From the NCBI GenBank assembly GCA_963746275.1, contig CAVVAX010000012.1, positions 1 to 64,000 on the forward strand: DNA of 64,000 nt, written 5' to 3'. Of the stretch, positions 51,524 through 61,621 are shown piece by piece. Below the pieces are notes generated by a model. It was not told the origin of the DNA. It made no database searches and was given only the letters and a program-made list of their open reading frames with translations. This stretch comes from JAEULH01 sp963746275 (GTDB lineage: Bacteria > Pseudomonadota > Alphaproteobacteria > Rhodospirillales > Defluviicoccaceae). Numbering within the stretch: position 1 is the first letter of the stretch; each line of letters opens with the position of its first letter. The position numbers and the translations under genes were made by a program.

Positions 51524-52065
51524 CTACTGAACGAGGAGATCGACGAAGAGGACGTCGCGGACCTCGGCCGGGGCGATGGCGACGGCGATACGGCGGCGGA
51601 GCTCCTGGCGAAGCCGCAGGGTGCCGGCCGACCCGCGCAGGTCGTCGGGGCGCAGCTCGCGGAGGTAGACCTGGCAATGGTCGATGATCCGCGGCATCAC
51701 CCGCTCGACCGCGGCCACCGCGGCCTGGTCGGGAAGCTCGAGCGAGATCTTCACCTTGAGGAAGGTCGACTGCCGCTCGTTGGTGTTGAGCGAGACGACC
51801 AGGTCGGGAAGCTCGTAGAAGACGATCGGCGCCGGCTGGCGGCGGCCTCGGCGGCCGCGTCCGGCGCGGGTTCGGTTCTCAAGACGCCGTCGAGGGCACC
51901 GGTGACGTAGGCGATCGAGGCGCCGACGCCCAGAAGCAGCACCGCCCCGGCGGCGATGATCAAGGTCCGCGCCCGGCCGGCCTTGCCCTCGGGCGCGGCT
52001 TCGCTGTCGGGCTGGTCCGCGGCGCCGGCCAACGTCGTGATACTCTCGGCCAAAGGTTCCCTCAT
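51524..52065 (-). pseudogene. fliL: flagellar basal body-associated protein FliL, frameshifted
   Basis: The N-terminal frame has a cytoplasmic start and the transmembrane helix (about 35-57, TLIIAAGAVLLLGVGASIAYV). The second frame gives PAPIVFYELPDLVVSLNTN, then KVKISLELPDQAAVAAVE, MPRIIDHCQVYLRELRPDDL and LFVDLLVQ, the classic FliL C-terminal domain. They join near 51832-51837 if one base is restored; total length is a multiple of three plus two. FliL supports stator function around the motor. A sequencing error is likely. Confidence 0.88.
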
Positions 52066-52269
52066 GCTCGTCCGGCGGAAGCGCACACGCTGGCGCTCCG
52101 CCGGGGCCGAAGGTAGGCGCAGGCGGTTAACAAGCGGTTGATCGCCGCCGGCAATCTCGATCGACCCGGCAACATCTGCCCGGCAGGATGCGCCGCCCGG
52201 CCACTGCGCCGGACCCGCCGCGCAGTCGCGTCTGGCCCCACAGGGCTGATTTCATTGAATAACAGGTGC

Positions 52270-52285
52270 TGGCACGGCGGCTGCA
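52270..52285 (+). promoter_or_regulatory. sigma-54-type promoter for flgF
   Basis: TGGCAC (52270-52275), five bases, then CTGCA (52281-52285) matches the -24/-12 pattern TGGCAC-N5-TTGCA with one difference and the correct spacing of invariant GG and GC. The flgF start is 43 bases further on with a strong AAGGAGG site. Sigma-54 control of rod and hook genes is the alphaproteobacterial norm. Confidence 0.7.
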
Positions 52286-52327
52286 GCCACGGCCTCGAGC
52301 TGTGGCAGTCACGGCCAAGGAGGTTCC

Positions 52328-53056
52328 ATGGAAACGACGTTGCTCGTTGCCCTCTCGCGGCAGGGGGCTTTGCGCCGGCAGATGGACGTCGTCGCCAACA
52401 ACCTCGCCAATATGAACACCAACGGCTTCAAGGCCGAGCGGATGCTGTTCACCGACCACGTGGTCAGGAACGGCGGCCCGGCCGGGCCGGCGGCGCCGAT
52501 CGCCTTCGTCCGCGACATCGCCACGGTGCGCGACGACAGCCAGGGCCGCACCGAGGCGACCGGCAACCCGCTGGATCTTGCGATCCAGGGCGACGGCTAC
52601 TTCGTCGTCGAAGGCTCGAACGGGGATCTGCTCTACAGCCGCAACGGTCGCCTGCAGCTCGACGGCGAGGGCCGGCTGGTGACGGCGGAGGGCGCGCCGG
52701 TGCTGACCAACGCCGACACGCCGGTCTTCCTGGGCGAGACCGACACCGACATCGTCGTCGCCCGCGACGGCACGATCTCCAGCCAGAACGGCGAGCTGGG
52801 CCGGCTGCGCATCGTCGCCTTCGACGCGCCCGCGGCCCTGCTCCCGGCGGGGGGAAGCCTGTTCTCGACGGACGCCCAGCCGGTGGACGTCGCCTCTCCG
52901 GTCCTCGAGCAGGGGATGCTTGAGCGCTCCAACGTCGAGCCAATCCTGGAGATGGAAAAGATGATCCGGGTCGAGCGCGCCTACGCCTCGGTGCGCGACC
53001 TGATCAACCGGGAAGACGATCGGCTTAAGCAAATGCTTCAGGTTTATGCCGCATAA
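52328..53056 (+). CDS. flgF: flagellar proximal rod protein FlgF
   Basis: 242 residues. The N-terminal rod motif is MDVVANNLANMNTNGFKAER and the C-terminal rod helix ends in VRDLINREDDRLKQML. The central LDLAIQGDGYFVVEG matches the FlgE/F/G family, and length is that of FlgF rather than FlgG. The site AAGGAGGTTCC before the ATG is near-ideal. It is first in the flgF-flgG-flgA-flgH unit. Confidence 0.95.
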   Translation: METTLLVALSRQGALRRQMDVVANNLANMNTNGFKAERMLFTDHVVRNGGPAGPAAPIAFVRDIATVRDDSQGRTEATGNPLDLAIQGDGYFVVEGSNGDLLYSRNGRLQLDGEGRLVTAEGAPVLTNADTPVFLGETDTDIVVARDGTISSQNGELGRLRIVAFDAPAALLPAGGSLFSTDAQPVDVASPVLEQGMLERSNVEPILEMEKMIRVERAYASVRDLINREDDRLKQMLQVYAA

Positions 53057-53098
53057 GGGGTAGCGCGTGAGGCGCAGCCCGTAGACGGAGTTGACGAG

Positions 53099-53881
53099 AT
53101 GAGAGCCCTCAGCATTGCCGCGACCGGCATGCTCGCGCAGCAGCGCAACGTCGAGGTGGTGTCCAACAACCTCGCCAACATGAACACCACCGGCTACCTG
53201 CGCCGGCGGCCGGAGTTCCACGACCTGCTCTACCAGAACCTCCGGCGGCCCGGCTCGACCGCGTCCGACAGCGGCGGCGTGGTGCCGAGCGGCGTGCAGC
53301 TGGGCCTCGGGGTGAAGCTCGCCGCGGTCTACCGCATCCACACCCAGGGCAACGTCGCGGCGACGGAGAACACGTTCGACCTCGCCATCCAGGGCAAGGG
53401 CTTCTTCCAGGTGGAGCGTCCGGACGGCGAGACCGCGTATACCCGCGACGGCACCTTCCAGCTCAATGCCGACGGCGAGATCGTTACCCACGACGGCCTG
53501 GTCGTGCTGCCCGGCATCACCGTGCCGGCGGACGCCATCGACATCAGCATCAACCAGAGCGGCGAGGTGCTGGTGAAGCAGCAGGGCCAGGTGGCGCTGC
53601 AGAACGTCGGCCAGATCCAGCTCGCGACCTTCCCGAACGAGGCCGGGCTCGAGGCCATCGGCAGCAACCTGCTCCTGGAGACGCCGGCCTCGGGTGCGGC
53701 GAACGTCGGCAACCCGCAGGATCCCGGCTTCGGCAGCCTGCTCCAGGGCTTCCTCGAGACCGCCAACGTCAACGCGGTCGAGGAGATCACCAACCTCATC
53801 TCGGCGCAGCGCGCTTACGAGATGAACTCCAAGGTCATCCAGACCGCCGACGAGATGATGGCCTCGCTCAGCAACCGGTAG
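53099..53881 (+). CDS. flgG: flagellar distal rod protein FlgG
   Basis: 260 residues, the standard FlgG length. EVVSNNLANMNTTGYLRRR at the N terminus, FDLAIQGKGFFQVERPDGE in the middle and INLISAQRAYEMNSKVIQ-type helix (TNLISAQRAYEMNSKVIQTA) at the C terminus identify the rod/hook family; the GYLRRRPEFHDLLY segment is specific to FlgG. It follows flgF by 42 bases. Confidence 0.97.
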   Translation: MRALSIAATGMLAQQRNVEVVSNNLANMNTTGYLRRRPEFHDLLYQNLRRPGSTASDSGGVVPSGVQLGLGVKLAAVYRIHTQGNVAATENTFDLAIQGKGFFQVERPDGETAYTRDGTFQLNADGEIVTHDGLVVLPGITVPADAIDISINQSGEVLVKQQGQVALQNVGQIQLATFPNEAGLEAIGSNLLLETPASGAANVGNPQDPGFGSLLQGFLETANVNAVEEITNLISAQRAYEMNSKVIQTADEMMASLSNR

Positions 53882-53889
53882 TTTAGATC

Positions 53890-53998
53890 GGATTCCACGG
53901 AGGGTGGGTCTAGGCGAAGCCGGACCCGCCGAAGGGAAGTCGGCGGATTAGGCCTTCGGCTAATGCGCCCACGCCGCTCCGCGGCTCGCCATGACGAT
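53890..53998. repeat. intergenic repeat element abutting the flgA start
   Basis: The gap between flgG and flgA holds GCGAAGCCGGACCCGCCGAAG, GGATTAGGCCTTCGGCTAATGCG and CTCGCCATGAC. The last is the end motif of the elements at 22912 and 49738, and AGGCCTTCGG is self-complementary in part. The flgA ATG is formed by the final ATGAC of the repeat. Confidence 0.55.
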
Positions 53999-54794
53999 AT
54001 TGATCTTAAAGAAGGCAGAGAAGCAATTGCGCAGATCTTCCGGCTGGTTGCTTGCGGTTCTGCTGATCCTCGCCGCGACCTCGGCTTTCGCCGCCGAGGC
54101 CGAGAACGGGCCGCAGGAGGGCGAGCGGTTCTACACCCAGGCGGACATGGCCCGCCTCGTCGCCGACGCGCTGTCGGCGAAGACCGGCGACGACCCGGAG
54201 GCCGTCGCGATCGAGTTCGCGAGCACGTTGCCGACGCTGCGCACACCTCCCGGCGCCGATCCCATCGTCGTCGAGGAGATCAGCACCGACGCGCCCGGGC
54301 GCCGCTTCGCCGCCCGCGTCGCCATCCCGGCCGGATCCGGCAAGGTCCACCGCCAGACCATCACCGGCCAGCTCCATCGCATGGCCCAGGTGCCGGTCCC
54401 GGTCCGTGCCATCGGCCGCGGCGAGACCATCCAGGCAGAGGACCTGGAGTGGGTCTTGCTGAAGGACAGCCGTGTCGGCAGCAGCGTCGTCGTCGACGCG
54501 GCGGGGCTCGTCGGCCACAGCGCCCGCGGCCCGCTGCGCCCGGGCACGCCCGTCCGCGGTACCCAGATCCGCAAGCCCGTCGTCGTCGCAAAGGGCAGCC
54601 TGGTCTTGCTAACGCTCGACCGCCCCGGGATGGCGCTGAGCGCCCGCGCCCGGGCGCTCGAGGACGGCGGCGTCGGCGAGACGATCCGCGTCAGCAACCT
54701 GCAGAGCAGCACCGTCGTCGAAGGCACGATCAGCGGCCCCGGCCGGGTCGACGTGAGCCCAGGCGGGTCGCCACAAAGGAGAGACGGCCGATGA
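53991..54794 (+). CDS. flgA: flagellar P-ring chaperone FlgA
   Basis: 267 residues with a signal sequence (about 18-35, WLLAVLLILAATSAFA) and a C-terminal SAF/FlgA domain (VRAIGRGETIQAEDLEWVLL, LRPGTPVRGTQIRKPVVVAKG, VRVSN-type end IRVSNLQSS). The start codon falls in the end of an intergenic repeat and no good ribosome site is seen, so the first residues are uncertain. It helps assemble FlgI around the rod. It overlaps flgH by four bases. Confidence 0.92.
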   Translation: MTILILKKAEKQLRRSSGWLLAVLLILAATSAFAAEAENGPQEGERFYTQADMARLVADALSAKTGDDPEAVAIEFASTLPTLRTPPGADPIVVEEISTDAPGRRFAARVAIPAGSGKVHRQTITGQLHRMAQVPVPVRAIGRGETIQAEDLEWVLLKDSRVGSSVVVDAAGLVGHSARGPLRPGTPVRGTQIRKPVVVAKGSLVLLTLDRPGMALSARARALEDGGVGETIRVSNLQSSTVVEGTISGPGRVDVSPGGSPQRRDGR

Positions 54795-55552
54795 CCGCAT
54801 CCTGGCCTCGCGCCGCCGCCAGCACGGCGCTGGCGCTGATCCTCGCCGCCGGCCTCGGCGGCTGCAGCCTCGGCACCCGCCTGACGGAGGTCGGAACCAC
54901 GCCCAAGCTCAGCAAGATCCCCGAAGATCCGCAGAAGGACCCGGCCTATCAGCCCGTCCGCCTGCCGATGCCGGCCCAGCCGCAGGCCGACGACAACCCG
55001 GCCTCGCTCTGGCGGCCGGGAGCGAGGGCCTTCTTTAAGGACACCCGCGCCAAGGAAATCGGCGACATCCTCACCATCCGCCTCAAGCTCGACGACAGCG
55101 CCAAGCTGAAGAACTCGACCAAGCGCGAACGCGACGACGGCGAGACCGCCAAGGTCGACGCCATGCTTGGTTACGAGGGCGTGGTCCGCAATGCGGTGCC
55201 GGCGGTTGGCGTGAGCCCGGCCGTCAGCTTCGGCACCGAGCACGAGACCCAGGGCAACGGCGGCATCGATCGGCAGGAGTCGATCGACCTGACGTTCGCC
55301 GCCATCGTCACCCAGGTGCTGCCCAACGGCCTGCTCGCCATCGTCGGCCGCCAGGAGATCCGGGTGAACTACGAGTTGCGCGAACTGATGATCAGCGGCG
55401 TGATCCGGCCGCAGGACATCGAGGCCGACAACTCCATCCGCCACGAAAAGATCGCCGAGATGCGCGTCGCCTACGGCGGCCGCGGCACGCTCAGCGACCT
55501 GCAGCAGCCGCGCTGGGGCACCCAAATCTGGGACGTCATCTTCCCGTTCTAG
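54791..55552 (+). CDS. flgH: flagellar L-ring protein FlgH
   Basis: 253-residue lipoprotein: signal peptide with lipobox AAGLGGC (lipidated Cys near 26), SLWRPGARAFFKDTRAKEIGD, ILTIRLKLDDSA, LPNGLLAIVGRQEIRVNYE and the C-terminal WGTQIWDVIFPF typical of FlgH. ATG 54791 overlaps the flgA stop. It forms the outer-membrane ring of the basal body. FlgI is not downstream here; the next gene is unrelated. Confidence 0.96.
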   Translation: MTASWPRAAASTALALILAAGLGGCSLGTRLTEVGTTPKLSKIPEDPQKDPAYQPVRLPMPAQPQADDNPASLWRPGARAFFKDTRAKEIGDILTIRLKLDDSAKLKNSTKRERDDGETAKVDAMLGYEGVVRNAVPAVGVSPAVSFGTEHETQGNGGIDRQESIDLTFAAIVTQVLPNGLLAIVGRQEIRVNYELRELMISGVIRPQDIEADNSIRHEKIAEMRVAYGGRGTLSDLQQPRWGTQIWDVIFPF

Positions 55553-55559
55553 CAAACCC

Positions 55560-55731
55560 TCACCGCGACCCGCTTTCCCACTTGCGCTTACGGTGCGCGA
55601 GAGAGGGAGTCCCGTGGCAAGCCCGCGTCGCATCTTCCCCTCGCCCCGCGGCGAAGCCGTAGGAGAGGAAGGGGCCCGCAGCGGGAGGGTGATGGCCGCC
55701 GTCGGCGGCGGTGATGGCCGCCGTCGGCGGC
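55560..55731. repeat. intergenic repeat region with 22-bp tandem duplication
   Basis: After flgH, a G+C-rich stretch resembles the element at 22660 (CCCTCACC, TCCCACTTGCGC, GGAGGGTGATGG). It ends in two perfect tandem copies of a 22-base unit (55688-55709 and 55710-55731) starting GGTGATGGCC and ending GTCGGCGGC. No gene is supported in 55553-55786. Confidence 0.75.
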
Positions 55732-55786
55732 GCCTCCTCGCCATCCCGGCGGCTGTGCGCAGCCAAGCCTTGCGCCGGGCCGCGCC

Positions 55787-56227
55787 TCAGTCGTTGCGGC
55801 GCTGCCACCAGGGCAGGATCTGGTAGTCGATGCCGTCTTCGCGAAGTGCCGCGGCGTCCTCAAGGCTGGCCTCGTCGTAGATGCCGCGCGGGTCGGTCTC
55901 GCCGAAGTGGATGCGCCGCGCCTCCTCGGTGAACCGGCTGCCTACGTCCTCGCAGTTGGCCTCGATGAGGCCGCGCAGGCGAGTCAGCATGTGTGTCGGA
56001 CGCTCTTGCTCCTTCCCCGCCGCGGGCTTGCCATTCGCGGGCGCGGGCTCGCCGCCTGCCGATGCCCGGGCCACCCGCGGCGCCATGGGCGCCTTGCTGA
56101 CGCGCGTGTCGCGGCAGACGGGACAGACCAGCGCGCCGGCTTCGACCTGTTCGTCGAACGCGGCGCCTGAGCGGAACCACACCTCGAACCGGTGGCCGTC
56201 GCTGCTGGCGAGGTCGAAGACGATCAC
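55787..56227 (-). CDS. DUF1178 family protein
   Basis: 146 residues with the DUF1178 layout: N-terminal IVFDLASSDGHRFEVWFRS, the CPVCRD zinc-ribbon-like pair (the first cysteines of the family have been replaced), a low-complexity linker and a C-terminal DVGSRFTEEARRIHFGETDP and GIYDEASLEDAAALREDGI. The GTG at 56227 overlaps the stop of the nitrilase gene. The family sits after grxC and the nitrilase gene in many alphaproteobacteria; function is unknown. Confidence 0.88.
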   Translation of the reverse strand: MIVFDLASSDGHRFEVWFRSGAAFDEQVEAGALVCPVCRDTRVSKAPMAPRVARASAGGEPAPANGKPAAGKEQERPTHMLTRLRGLIEANCEDVGSRFTEEARRIHFGETDPRGIYDEASLEDAAALREDGIDYQILPWWQRRND

Positions 56228-57051
56228 GGCGAAGGCGCCGCGAAGGGGCGATCGTGCTCCAGGGCCGGCACCCGCCGGCGGGCCTCCGCCACCCGGGCCG
56301 GATCGACCTCGGCGGTGACGATGCCCACGTCCTCGCCGGCGTCGGCAAGCACCGCTCCCCAAGGATCAACGATGACGGAATGGCCGAAGGTGAGCCGACC
56401 CTCGGCGTGGGTGCCGCACTGCGCCGGGGCGAGCACGTAGCAGCCCGTCTCGATCGCCCTCGCCCGTGCCAGCACGTGCCAGTGCGCCGCGCCGGTGGTG
56501 CGGGTGAAGGCGGCGGGGATGGTGAGGAAGTCCGCCCCTGCCTTGGCGAGCGCACGGTAGAGGTGGGGAAAGCGGAGGTCGTAGCAGACGCTCATCCCGA
56601 GCCGGCCCCACGGTGTGGCGGCGATGACGACGCGGTCCCCCGGCGCGATCACCGCGGACTCGCGGTAGCTTTCGCCGGACGAGAGGTCGACGTCGAAGAG
56701 GTGGATCTTGTCGTAGCGGGCGACGACGCGCCCGGACGCGTCGAGGAGGAAGGAACGGTTGGCAACCCGGCCATCCTCGCGGCGGATGGCGAGCGAGCCG
56801 ATGAGCAGCCACACGCCAAGACGTCCGGCGGCCTCGGTGAAGGCGACCAGAGCCGGATGCCCGTCCTCGGGCAGCGCCTTCTCGCGCTGCTTGGCCTGAT
56901 CGGGCTCGATCATGGCGACGTTCTCGGGAAGCAAAATCAGCTCGGCGCCGCGCGCCCGCGCCACGCCGATCAGCGGCAGCACGGCATCGATGTTCGGGCC
57001 GATCTCGCGCCCCGAGTTGGTCTGAACGCAGGCAACGGTGAACTCCGCCAT
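56224..57051 (-). CDS. carbon-nitrogen hydrolase (Nit1/Nit2-type)
   Basis: 275 residues of the nitrilase superfamily with the complete Glu-Lys-Cys triad: LILLPENVA (Glu), YDKIHLFDVDL (Lys) and SVCYDLRFPHLY (Cys). It is closest to the Nit1/Nit2 branch, whose members repair deaminated glutathione or hydrolyse omega-amides; the adjacent glutaredoxin supports a glutathione link. It starts eight bases after grxC and overlaps the DUF1178 start. Confidence 0.9.
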   Translation of the reverse strand: MAEFTVACVQTNSGREIGPNIDAVLPLIGVARARGAELILLPENVAMIEPDQAKQREKALPEDGHPALVAFTEAAGRLGVWLLIGSLAIRREDGRVANRSFLLDASGRVVARYDKIHLFDVDLSSGESYRESAVIAPGDRVVIAATPWGRLGMSVCYDLRFPHLYRALAKAGADFLTIPAAFTRTTGAAHWHVLARARAIETGCYVLAPAQCGTHAEGRLTFGHSVIVDPWGAVLADAGEDVGIVTAEVDPARVAEARRRVPALEHDRPFAAPSP

Positions 57052-57059
57052 CGCCGCCG

Positions 57060-57323
57060 TCAGCCCTCGCCGCGGAGCACCGCGTCGAGCTTGCCCGCCC
57101 GCTCCAGCGCGACCATGCCATCGGAGTCGCCGACGTAGCGGCCATCGACGAAGATCTGCGGTACCGTCCTCTTGCCGCCCGAACGCTCCTGCATCTCGGC
57201 CCGGGCGCCGGGAACGTCGGTGACGTCGTACTCGACGAACTCGACGTTCTTCTTTGCCAGCAGCGCCTTGGCCCGCTGGCAATAGGGACAGAAGGGCGTC
57301 GTGTAGATCTCGATCTTGGCCAT
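57060..57323 (-). CDS. grxC: glutaredoxin 3
   Basis: An 87-residue dithiol glutaredoxin with active site FCPYCQRA (CPYC), TVPQIF with the cis-Pro and GDSDGM glutathione contact. ATG 57323 is preceded by GAAGGAGGT, near-ideal. It reduces disulfides using glutathione and leads the grxC-nitrilase-DUF1178 operon. Confidence 0.97.
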   Translation of the reverse strand: MAKIEIYTTPFCPYCQRAKALLAKKNVEFVEYDVTDVPGARAEMQERSGGKRTVPQIFVDGRYVGDSDGMVALERAGKLDAVLRGEG

Positions 57324-57440
57324 TCTCACGACCTCCTTCGCAAGGCTGAGCGGGCATTTTGCACGGGCACGATATGGCCGACCAGCGGTAGAAATAAAAG
57401 CATCGCCGCAAGGCCAGGAGGCGGACCCGGGCGCGCTCGC

Positions 57441-60223
57441 TCAGTGCGCCGCGTCCCAGGTGAGCCCGGTGCCGGTATCGACCACCAGCGGCACGGTCAG
57501 CCGCGCCACCGAGGTCATCTCACCCACGACCAGCGCCCGGGTCGCCTCGACCTCGGCTTTGGGCACCTCGAAGACGAGCTCGTCGTGCACCTGCAGAAGC
57601 ATCTGCGCCGACAGCCCGGCGCGGGCGAGGGCGGACGGAATGCGGATCATCGCCCGCTTGATGATGTCGGCAGCGCCGCCCTGGATCGGTGCGTTGATGG
57701 CGGCCCGTTCGGCAAAGCTCCGGACCGAGACGTTGCGGTCGGTGATGCCGCGGACGTGGCAGCGCCGGCCGAACAGGGTTGTGACGTAGCCCCGCTCGCG
57801 GGCGAGCTTCTTCGTTGCCGCCATGTAGTCGCGGATGCCGGGATAGCGGGCGAAGTAGGCGTCGATGTAGGCGGCCGCCTCGCCGCGCGGGATGCCGAGC
57901 TGGCGGGCGAGGCCGAAGGGCGAGATGCCGTAGATGATGCCGAAGTTGATGGCCTTGGCCTTACGCCGCGTCATCGGGTCCATGCCCTCGATCGGCACGC
58001 CGAACACCTGCGACGCGGTCATCGCGTGGATGTCGATGCCTTCGCGGAACGCCACCTTCAGCGCCTCAATGCCAGCAACGTGGGCGAGCAGGCGGAGCTC
58101 GATCTGCGAGTAGTCAGCGCTGAGCAGCACCGAGCCGGGCTCGGCGATAAAGGCACGGCGGATCTTGCGACCCTCCTCGGTGCGCACCGGGATGTTCTGC
58201 AGGTTCGGGTCGGACGACGACAGCCGGCCGGTGGAGGCGACCGCCTGCTGGTAGCAGGTGTGCACCCGCCCCGTGTCCGGGCCGATCTGCTGGATCAGGG
58301 CGTCGGCGTAGGTGGTCTTGAGCTTGGAGAGCTGCCGCCAGTCGAGCACTCTCCCCGCCAGCGCCCGGGCGTGCGGGTCCTCGGCCTCGGCGGCGATCGT
58401 CTCCAGGATGTCAGCGCCGGTGGCGAACGCGCCGGACTTGCCGCGCCGACCGGTTTGCACCTTCAGCCGCTCGAACAGCACGTCGCCCAGTTGCTTCGGC
58501 GAGCCGATGTTGAACGGCCCGCCGGCGAGCCCGTGGATCTCGGCCTCCAGCGCTTCCAGACGATGGCCGAACTCGCCGCTGAGCCGGCGCAGTTCCTGTC
58601 GACGTCGACGAGGATGCCGCGCGCCTCCATGGCTGCGAGCACACCGATCAGCGGCCGCTCCAGGGTCTCGTAGACCGTGACCAGACGCTCGGTGACGAGC
58701 CTGGGCTTGAGCTGGCGATGCAGCCTGATCGTGATATCGGCTTCCTCGGCGGCGTAGTCGCAGCCGCGGGTAATCGAGACCTTGTCGAAGGTCACCTGGG
58801 AGCGGCCGGCGCCGGCGACGTCGGCGAACTTCACCGGCGTTATGCCGAGGTGCAGCTCGGCGAGCTCGTCCATGCCGTGGCCGTGCAGGCCGCCCTCCAG
58901 CACGTAGGAGAGCAGCATGGTGTCGTCGATGGGGGAAAGCTGGACGCCGCAGCGGCCGAGCACCTGCATGTCGTACTTGACGTTCTGCCCGACCTTGAGC
59001 ACCGCGGGGTCCTCGAGCAGCGGCTTGAGGGCGGCGAGAGCGACGTCCCGGTCGAGCTGCCGCGGCGGCTCCTCGCCGGGCGCTCCGACGTGGGCCAGCG
59101 GCACATAGCAGGCGCGGCCGGGCTCCAGCGACAGCGAGATACCGATGAGCGAGCAGCGGCTGGCGTAGAGCGAGGTGGTCTCGGTGTCGATGGCGACGAG
59201 GCCGGCGGCCTCCGCCTGGCCGATCCAGCGCGCCAGCGTCGCCTCGTCTTGGACCAGGGTGTAGTCGCGCCGCTCCAGCGGCAGCTCCGGCGCCGGCGCC
59301 ACTGCCGGCTGGGCCGCGCCGCGACCGAGCGCCAGCCCCTGGTTTTCGATGCGGGTCAGGATCGAGCGGAACGACTGCGCCTCGAGGAAGTCGCGCAAAG
59401 CCTTCGGGTCCGGCAGCTTCACGGCGAACGCCGAAAGCGGCTCGGGCGGCGGCACCTCGCAGCAGAGCTTGACCAGCTCCTTCGACAGCCGGGCGTTGTC
59501 GGCATGCTCGATCAGCGACTGCCGGCGCTTCGGCTGCCGGATCTCGTTCACGCGCTCGAGCAGCGTCTCCAGGTCGCCGTACTCGCCGATGAGCTGGGCC
59601 GCGGTCTTCACCCCGATCCCGGGAACCCCCGGAACGTTGTCGACGGAGTCCCCGGCCAGGGCCTGGACGTCGATGACCTTCTCGGGCCCGACGCCGAAGC
59701 GCTCGCGCACCTCCTCGACGCCGATCGAGCGGTTCTTCATCGCGTCGAACATGGTCACGCCGTCGCCGACGAGCTGCATCAGGTCCTTGTCGGAGGAGAC
59801 GATGGTGACCACGGCGCCGGCCTCGCGCGCGAGCCGGGTGTAGGTGGCGATGACGTCGTCGGCCTCGTAGCCGGTGGCCTCGATGCAGGCGACGTTGAAC
59901 GCCCGGGTCGCTTCGCGCACCAGCGCGAACTGCGGGATCAGCTCGTCCGGCGGCTCGGGGCGGCTCGCCTTGTAGCCAGGGAACATGTCGTTGCGGAAGG
60001 TGCGGCGCGAGGCGTCGAAGATCACCGCGATGTGGTCGGCATCGGTCTCGGCCAGAAGCTTTATCAGCATCTGGGCGAAGCCATAGACGGCGCCGACGGG
60101 GGCGCCGTCGCCCCGGGTCATCGGCGGCAGTGCATGGAAGGCGCGAAAGAGGAAGCCCGAGCCGTCGATCAGGTAGACGTGGCGGGGCTGGCTCGCTGCC
60201 GGGGTGGCCTCGGCGGTGGTCAG
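57441..60223 (-). pseudogene. polA: DNA polymerase I, frameshifted, apparent CTG start
   Basis: Together about 927 residues, the same size as E. coli Pol I. The N-terminal frame has the 5' nuclease (HVYLIDGSGFLFRAFHALPP, GYEADDVIATY, GVPGIGVKTAAQL) and a 3'-5' exonuclease domain that keeps DTETTSLY, so proofreading is likely. The second frame has the polymerase: SADYSQIELRLLAHV (motif A), RRKAKAINFGIIYG (motif B) and LQVHDELVFE (motif C). They join near 58592-58602 if one base is restored; length is a multiple of three plus two. In the N-terminal frame no ATG, GTG or TTG precedes LTTAEATPA; CTG 60223 overlaps the stop of the zinc-finger gene (CTGA). Sequencing error probably explains the shift. 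Confidence 0.9.
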
Positions 60224-60399
60224 TGTCCCGCCACCGGTGCGGCGCCACCCTCGAAGACGAAGTGCCGCGAGCAGTAAGGACAGTAGATCTCGTCCTCGTC
60301 GCCCATGTTCAGGTAGACCAGGGGGTGGCCGAGCGCGCCGCCGCCGCCGTCGCAGCCGACGACGCGGCTGTCCACCATGATCTTCTCCTGCGGCCTCAT
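60220..60399 (-). CDS. zinc-finger (zf-CHCC) domain protein
   Basis: 59 residues containing VVGCDGGGGALGHPLVYLNM and the metal-binding IYCPYCSRHFVF, the short zf-CHCC family related to a mitochondrial complex I subunit (NDUFS6-like). ATG 60399 is chosen because the family extends upstream of the Met at 60378, which itself follows a good AGGAG. It directly precedes polA with a four-base overlap. Confidence 0.9.
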   Translation of the reverse strand: MRPQEKIMVDSRVVGCDGGGGALGHPLVYLNMGDEDEIYCPYCSRHFVFEGGAAPVAGH

Positions 60400-60577
60400 C
60401 CTGCCCCCGATCCGAACGTCCCGCCGACCTTCCGGCATGGTACATTGACCTCGCGAATGCGCGGATGATAGCGAAAGCCGACCTACAATCAATGTTGCCG
60501 TATCGATCCCGATCCGCCTCGGCCGCGCCGGCGAGCCCGGTCGGTTCGTGCCGCGCGACTGGCCGGGAGACGCTCGC

Positions 60578-61617
<1,040 letters not shown>

Positions 61618-61621
<4 letters not shown>

